Positions 60,220 through 64,000 of a stretch of 64,000 bases of DNA are shown in pieces. Every line of letters begins with the position of its first letter. The first letter of the stretch is position 1. The stretch is from Dongia_B soli (GTDB lineage: Bacteria; Pseudomonadota; Alphaproteobacteria; Dongiales; Dongiaceae), in NCBI RefSeq assembly GCF_034044715.1, contig NZ_JAXCLW010000007.1, positions 166,830 through 230,829 of the forward strand, written 5' to 3'. The notes under the pieces are model-generated. The model saw only the letters and a list, made by a program, of their open reading frames with translations. It was not told the DNA's origin and did no database searches. A program made the position numbers and the translations under genes.

Positions 60220-61383
60220 GTGGACGTAGCCGCCAACATGTTCGAAAGCTACTTCATGGCTGGCTTCGAATGTTCCACGCAACGCCGGCGCGATGATCGA
60301 CGTTTGGATATGGTGTCGGCAACTGCGCATGATCGGCTGGCTGCGCTCGACTATCGGGCGGTAAGCCGCCTTGGCTTGCACACCGTCCGTGACGGCGTTC
60401 GCTGGCATCTCATCGAAACTGTGCCCGGACTTTATGATTGGTCGAGCTTTCTGCCGATGCTGAAGGCGTCCGCGGAAGTCGGCGTGCAAGTGATTTGGGA
60501 TTTGTGTCACTATGGTTTGCCAGACTGGCTTGATATTTGGTCGCCGGCTTTCGTCGAGCATTTTGCCCGATTTGCTGCAGCGGTAGCCGGGCTGGTGCAC
60601 GCAGAGACTGGATCCCGCCCCGTCTACTGCCCAATCAACGAGATTTCCTTTTGGTCCTGGGCGGGCGGCGAGGTCGGCTACATTCACCCTTGTGTCGAGG
60701 GAAAAGGGGCTGATCTGAAGCGCCAATTGGTGCGAGCGGCAATCGCGGCAATGGGCGCGATCCGCGCCGTGGACAACCGAGCGCGATTTCTTTTGGCCGA
60801 ACCTCTGATTCATATTTCAGCTCCGGCACAGCCGCGACAGAACCAGATGGAGGCCGAAGTACATCGTCTGTCCCAGTTCGAGGCATTCGACCTGCTCTCT
60901 GGCCGTCTGGAGCCGGAATTAGGGGGAAATGCCAGTTACCTCGACATCCTCGGCCTCAACTTCTACCCGCATAACCAATGGTATTTCGGCGGCGCGACGA
61001 TACCCTTCGGACATCCAGATTACCGGCCTTTTCGAGAGTTGCTGGTTGAAGTTCAGGCGCGCTACCAGCGGCCGGCGCTGATCGCAGAAACCGGTAGTGA
61101 AGGTACCGCGCGGCCTTCCTGGCTCCATTATGTTTGCGCGGAAGCACGCGCCGCCCGCGATGCCGGCGTACAGCTCCTGGGCATCTGTCTTTATCCCATC
61201 CTGGATTATCCGGGTTGGGACAATGACCGGCGCTGCCAAGCCGGCCTTCTTGGCGAGGCCGATATAACAGGGCAGCGGAAAATCTACGCGGCGTTATTAG
61301 AGGAGTTACGTTGGCAGCAGCAAAAGGAGGCGCTTTGGACGCCTCTTTTGCCACAGGAAATCTCTATCGAGGAAAGCCGATGA
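60220..61383 (+). CDS. Clan GH-A (GH1-like) glycosidase
   Basis: A 387-residue TIM-barrel glycosidase. The acid/base Glu is in YCPINEISFWSWAGG and the nucleophile Glu in ALIAETGSEG, the spacing of clan GH-A. WHLIETVPGLYDWS and IWDLCHYGLPDWL resemble GH1 beta-glucosidases, but the protein is shorter than classical GH1. I choose GTG 60220 because AAGGAG lies 7 nt before it; ATGs at 60148, 60190 and 60238 are in frame without good sites. A remnant of an ABC exporter follows directly. Confidence 0.82.
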   Translation: MDVAANMFESYFMAGFECSTQRRRDDRRLDMVSATAHDRLAALDYRAVSRLGLHTVRDGVRWHLIETVPGLYDWSSFLPMLKASAEVGVQVIWDLCHYGLPDWLDIWSPAFVEHFARFAAAVAGLVHAETGSRPVYCPINEISFWSWAGGEVGYIHPCVEGKGADLKRQLVRAAIAAMGAIRAVDNRARFLLAEPLIHISAPAQPRQNQMEAEVHRLSQFEAFDLLSGRLEPELGGNASYLDILGLNFYPHNQWYFGGATIPFGHPDYRPFRELLVEVQARYQRPALIAETGSEGTARPSWLHYVCAEARAARDAGVQLLGICLYPILDYPGWDNDRRCQAGLLGEADITGQRKIYAALLEELRWQQQKEALWTPLLPQEISIEESR

Positions 61384-61789
61384 TGCCGAACGGAAAGCGC
61401 ATGAACGGATGGGATAAGGATCAGCCGCTTCTTCACGACGGCGAGGTGATGCCACACTATCTCTGCAATCCAGCGGCATTCATCTGCCATTATCTGAGCG
61501 CTTGGCGCTGGCAAACAGCGGCTGGGAATTGCGCGCGCCTTCTTAAAGGACGCTCCCATCCTTATCTTGGACGAAGCGACTGTCACTCTTAGATCACTCG
61601 GCTGATCGGACGGTGATCGCCGTGGTCCCCCGACTTTCCAGTGTTGCCGCGTTTAAGCCTGTCGTTGTTATGGCGGGCGGACGGGTCGTAGAAGATGGGA
61701 GCCCAATGGAGCTGCGACGCCGCGGCGGTATTTTTGCACAGATGTGGCGTCTGCAGGCGGAAGGCATTCCGCTTCAGCTGCAGAATTGA
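61384..61789 (+). pseudogene. Decayed ABC transporter ATPase, C-terminal remnant
   Basis: No single frame is intact, but the pieces are clear in neighbouring frames. About 61500-61577 reads LGAGKQRLGIARAFLKDAP then ILILDEAT, a damaged LSGGQ signature and Walker B. After a stop and frame change, about 61592-61789 reads ADRTVIAVVPRLSSVAAFK then VVVMAGGRVVEDGSPMELRR and ends QLQN. This is the tail of an ABCB-type exporter (membrane plus ATPase fusion, about 600 residues). The membrane domain and Walker A are gone. A 70-codon open frame (61380-61592) through this region is a by-product. Confidence 0.85.
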
Positions 61790-61924
61790 CGGGCACAGGC
61801 ACAGGTGAAACTGCCGCCAGGCGGTGGAGGCCGATCATGCCGTGTTGATGCATCGGAACAGCGCTAAATCTATTTATCTGCCGCGGCTGCCTATAGGACG
61901 CGCGGATAAACATCGGTGGATGCC

Positions 61925-62491
61925 ATGATGCCTGTTACCGCACCAAAGCAGAACTTCCTACGCCGACTTCCCCAGGGCGCCGAAATTCAACCCGATGGCG
62001 GCGTGCATTTCCGGATCTGGGAGCCGGACCACAAGGATGTCCGACTGGTAATTGAAAATAGACCGCAGATAGCTCTCGAAGCAGAGGGGCAGGGCTTTTT
62101 CGCAGGATACGTGGCCACGGCCGGAGCCGGCGCCCGTTACAAGTTCCGCTTGGATGGCGGCGATCTTCTCTGTCCCGATCCGATGTCACGATTCCAGCCG
62201 AAAGGACCGCATGGCCCCTCTCAGGTGATCGACCCGAACAATTACCGCTGGCAGGACACGGGATGGAAAGGTGTGCGCCGAGAAGGGGTCAATCTGGGGC
62301 CGGATCTGCATCTGGACTCAGCTCCCCAGCCATTGCTGGGAGCGCCAACCCGAGCGGGTTGGGAAATTCTCTGGGCCAGCGAGGATCCATGCTATGGCGG
62401 CCTCGGCTATGCACGGGTGGAAACTGATGAGGGATGGCGTATTGGCGGCCGGCAAGCGTTCATCCTCAAGCCCGCTGACGGCAGCTGGTAG
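61925..62491 (+). CDS. Malto-oligosyltrehalose trehalohydrolase (TreZ) remnant lacking the catalytic domain
   Basis: A 188-residue open frame. Residues about 1-115 match the N-terminal CBM48-type domain of TreZ (GGVHFRIWEPDHKDVRLVIE, YKFRLDGGDLLCPDPMSRFQ, GPSQVIDPNNYRWQDTGW). The rest resembles the C-terminal beta-domain of the same enzyme (VNLGPDLHLDSAPQPLL, ILWASEDPCYGG, ETDEGWRIGGRQAFILKP). The roughly 400-residue GH13 barrel between them is missing, and the join near 62270-62290 is in frame. TreZ is usually about 600 residues. It cannot be catalytic; it may be a decay product or a glucan-binding protein. ATG 61925 or the next codon is the start. Confidence 0.72.
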   Translation: MMPVTAPKQNFLRRLPQGAEIQPDGGVHFRIWEPDHKDVRLVIENRPQIALEAEGQGFFAGYVATAGAGARYKFRLDGGDLLCPDPMSRFQPKGPHGPSQVIDPNNYRWQDTGWKGVRREGVNLGPDLHLDSAPQPLLGAPTRAGWEILWASEDPCYGGLGYARVETDEGWRIGGRQAFILKPADGSW

Positions 62492-62709
62492 TCCCCGGTA
62501 GTGAGGCCGAGCGAAGCGAAGCGTTATCCGCGCTGTATTCTGATGTTCTAATCCATCCGGATGGTTCCAGCGCAGCCCGCTGGTGGTAAGGTGCGTTCCG
62601 GCAATATGACAGATTTGTGAATCTCGTTGAAGCCAGGCGAGCGGTGTATGTCGTCTGGCAGCGTGGCTACATGGCCAGCGAAGCGAGGTACCGCTAGCCG
62701 GAGGTGGTA

Positions 62710-63486
62710 ATGGCTGAATCCGCCCTGAGGGAAGCGAGCTATGATCCGGCGAAGATCGCGGGCGAGATGGACGTGGCCGGCTTTGCCGTCATCGAAAATT
62801 ATATCGGCCCCTATGAATTGAAACAGGCTCAACGCTTCGTGGATGCGGTTCTCCGAGAAAACGGCGACAGGTGCCTTATCTTCCGAGGCCCGGCGGAGCT
62901 TGCGGGAACCTTCATGTATGATCTGCCGAAGCGTCCCGATTTTGAGAAGCTCTGCTGCGATATCTATGAGGCGGGAACCGGGCATCAGGTGCCGGCTGCC
63001 GAGTGCTATCAGGTGCTGCGTTGCCTCTGCGGCGTCGCGGGTCAGAAAAATTCCATGCACTTCCATTTCGATACTTATGTGCTTGCGGCGCTAGTGCCGA
63101 TCACCATTCCGACTGAAGGAAAATCGGGCGATCTCCTGTTGCTGCCGAACGTGCGGAAGGTTCGACATTTTTATATGCGCTCCCTCATCGACAAGGCGAT
63201 CCTCGCAAGCGCGGTCAGGCAGCGGGGCTTGAAACGGCTATATGAGACCCATGACGAACGTTTGGTCCGCGTCAAGATGGTGCCGGGCAACCTCTATTTC
63301 TTCTGGGGCTACAAATCCGCTCATACAAACGAAGAATGCGACGTCGATGCACTCAGATGCACGGCGCTGTTCCACTATGTCGATCCGCACGCAGGAAGTG
63401 TCTTGAGGTCGATCATGCCGACCAGCCGGTTGAAGAACATCATCAACCCTGCCCGCATTGTGAAAAGTCTCTCGGTCTATCGATGA
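62710..63486 (+). CDS. Phytanoyl-CoA-dioxygenase-like (2-oxoglutarate/Fe(II)) protein
   Basis: A 258-residue protein that looks like a member of the PhyH-type dioxygenase superfamily. A metal-binding HxD occurs in MHFHFDTYVLAALVPIT, and the distal His and Arg are candidates in GYKSAHTNEECDVDALRCTALFHY; GDLLLLPNVRK and NLYFFWGY fit the jelly-roll core. The ATG at 62710 is preceded by CGGAGGTGG. Substrate unknown; surface-glycan or lipid hydroxylation is possible in this setting. The assignment is by motif only. Confidence 0.55.
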   Translation: MAESALREASYDPAKIAGEMDVAGFAVIENYIGPYELKQAQRFVDAVLRENGDRCLIFRGPAELAGTFMYDLPKRPDFEKLCCDIYEAGTGHQVPAAECYQVLRCLCGVAGQKNSMHFHFDTYVLAALVPITIPTEGKSGDLLLLPNVRKVRHFYMRSLIDKAILASAVRQRGLKRLYETHDERLVRVKMVPGNLYFFWGYKSAHTNEECDVDALRCTALFHYVDPHAGSVLRSIMPTSRLKNIINPARIVKSLSVYR

Positions 63487-63790
63487 CAGGAATATTTGGG
63501 ATCGCAGTCGGCGCTTTGTCGGGCTGTGATTAGATGCCGGTCGTATCGCCATCAATTTTAATAGCCTCATCCATCTCGATGATGACAGTTTTACGACCGT
63601 TTCCCATCATGCGCCCTTAGCGAGACGGCCGCTCCGAGAAGAAGCTCTATCCACATAAGTCGGTTAAGTCGGTTAGGTCGAAGACGAGCCACAATTTTTG
63701 TCGAGATGATCGCCATTGCCTGTCGGCAGCCGGTGCCACCGGCGGGCAAGAATGGGCGAGAGTCGCCTTGGATAAAGGAGCTCTTCAGCG
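63487..63790. other. Intergenic region before the last partial gene
   Basis: About 300 bp. A direct repeat AAGTCGGTTA-GGTCGGTT lies around 63656-63680. AAAGGAG at 63774-63780 is the likely ribosome-binding site of the next gene. Open frames on the minus strand here show no recognisable features. Confidence 0.4.
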
Positions 63791-64000
63791 ATGCCAACTT
63801 CAAAACCCAGCAAACAGTCGAATGCGATCGCCGATCAAACCGAGATGGCGGCCTTATCCACATCCTTGACAACCACCGCCAGCAGCCAGCCGTCGAGCGC
63901 CTCGGTTGAAAGCGATCCTGAGGCGGCATCGCCAATGCTGGCCGCTTTGACCACAACCGGAACGCCCTGGATATCCAACCCCGTCATCGTCAATGCATTC
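63791..64000 (+). CDS. Unrecognised protein, N-terminal part
   Basis: A reading frame opening at ATG 63791 runs off the right edge without a stop (70 codons). It is preceded by AAAGGAG at a spacing of about 10 nt. The visible part is Ser/Thr/Ala-rich and hydrophilic (MPTSKPSKQSNAIADQTE, SSQPSSASVESDPEAASP), then turns more hydrophobic in WISNPVIVNAF at the edge. No domain is recognisable. The disordered start and good ribosome-binding site make it a plausible gene; its function is not inferable from this fragment. Confidence 0.45.
   Translation, partial: MPTSKPSKQSNAIADQTEMAALSTSLTTTASSQPSSASVESDPEAASPMLAALTTTGTPWISNPVIVNAF

Noticed and set aside
63854..63862. A further TTATCCACA at the right edge
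   Set aside because: A single DnaA-box match inside a probable coding frame is expected by chance in 64 kb and has no partner nearby, unlike the clpX-lon pair.

Overview
The window is a chromosomal segment of a high-GC alphaproteobacterium, most likely a member of the Rhodospirillales or a close relative. This rests on gene content and order: tatB-tatC-serS-surE-pcm-nlpD, glnB-glnA, the methylmalonyl-CoA epimerase/DUF1467 pair, and tig, clpP, clpX, lon and hup in a row. The assignment is by recognition, not by a tree.

Layout. 0-5.4 kb: Tat export, seryl-tRNA synthetase, SurE, Pcm and a degenerate LytM (NlpD-type) lipoprotein. 5.4-10.4 kb: a stress-type accessory block (erythromycin-esterase-like protein, phosphoribosyltransferase, CBS protein, DUF3008 protein, YegD-like Hsp70). 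10.3-13.5 kb: a minus-strand operon of an alpha/beta hydrolase, a DnaQ-like exonuclease and a CBS-DUF294 protein. 13.6-16.3 kb: rplM-rpsI, argC and a gamma-carbonic-anhydrase-like protein. 16.3-20.1 kb: two chemoreceptors. 20.4-30.2 kb: an Mpo1-like membrane protein, a cystathionine lyase-type enzyme, glnA, glnB with a sigma-54-type promoter, a DAO-family oxidoreductase, an aminotransferase, tRNA-His with a hairpin-rich non-coding tract, then mce-DUF1467-tag. 30.3-41.2 kb: a Sel1-SPOR protein, Nnr, tRNA-Leu, the tig/clpP/clpX/lon/hup proteostasis block and tRNA-Val.

After tRNA-Val comes about 1.1 kb without a convincing gene, then a compact accessory carbohydrate region (42.3-63.5 kb). Its first part holds all steps of the oxidative and non-oxidative pentose phosphate pathway except ribose-5-phosphate isomerase: tal, pgi, a DUF2090 aldolase-like gene, gnd, tkt, zwf, a HAD phosphatase, pgl and rpe. 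These are nearly head to tail. Next come an MGH1/GH63-type glucosidase and a GH13 enzyme, then UDP-galactopyranose mutase with a glycosyltransferase on the opposite strand, and a clan GH-A glycosidase. The distal end is decaying. An ABC exporter survives only as frameshifted C-terminal remnants, and a malto-oligosyltrehalose trehalohydrolase (TreZ) has lost its whole catalytic barrel in frame. A phytanoyl-CoA-dioxygenase-like protein and the start of an unrecognised gene close the window.

The most notable non-coding signals are two tandem consensus DnaA boxes between clpX and lon, a 32-bp perfect palindrome upstream of glnB, four consecutive hairpins and a possible structured RNA downstream of tRNA-His, and a strong terminator placed just 19 nt ahead of the cystathionine-lyase-type start codon.
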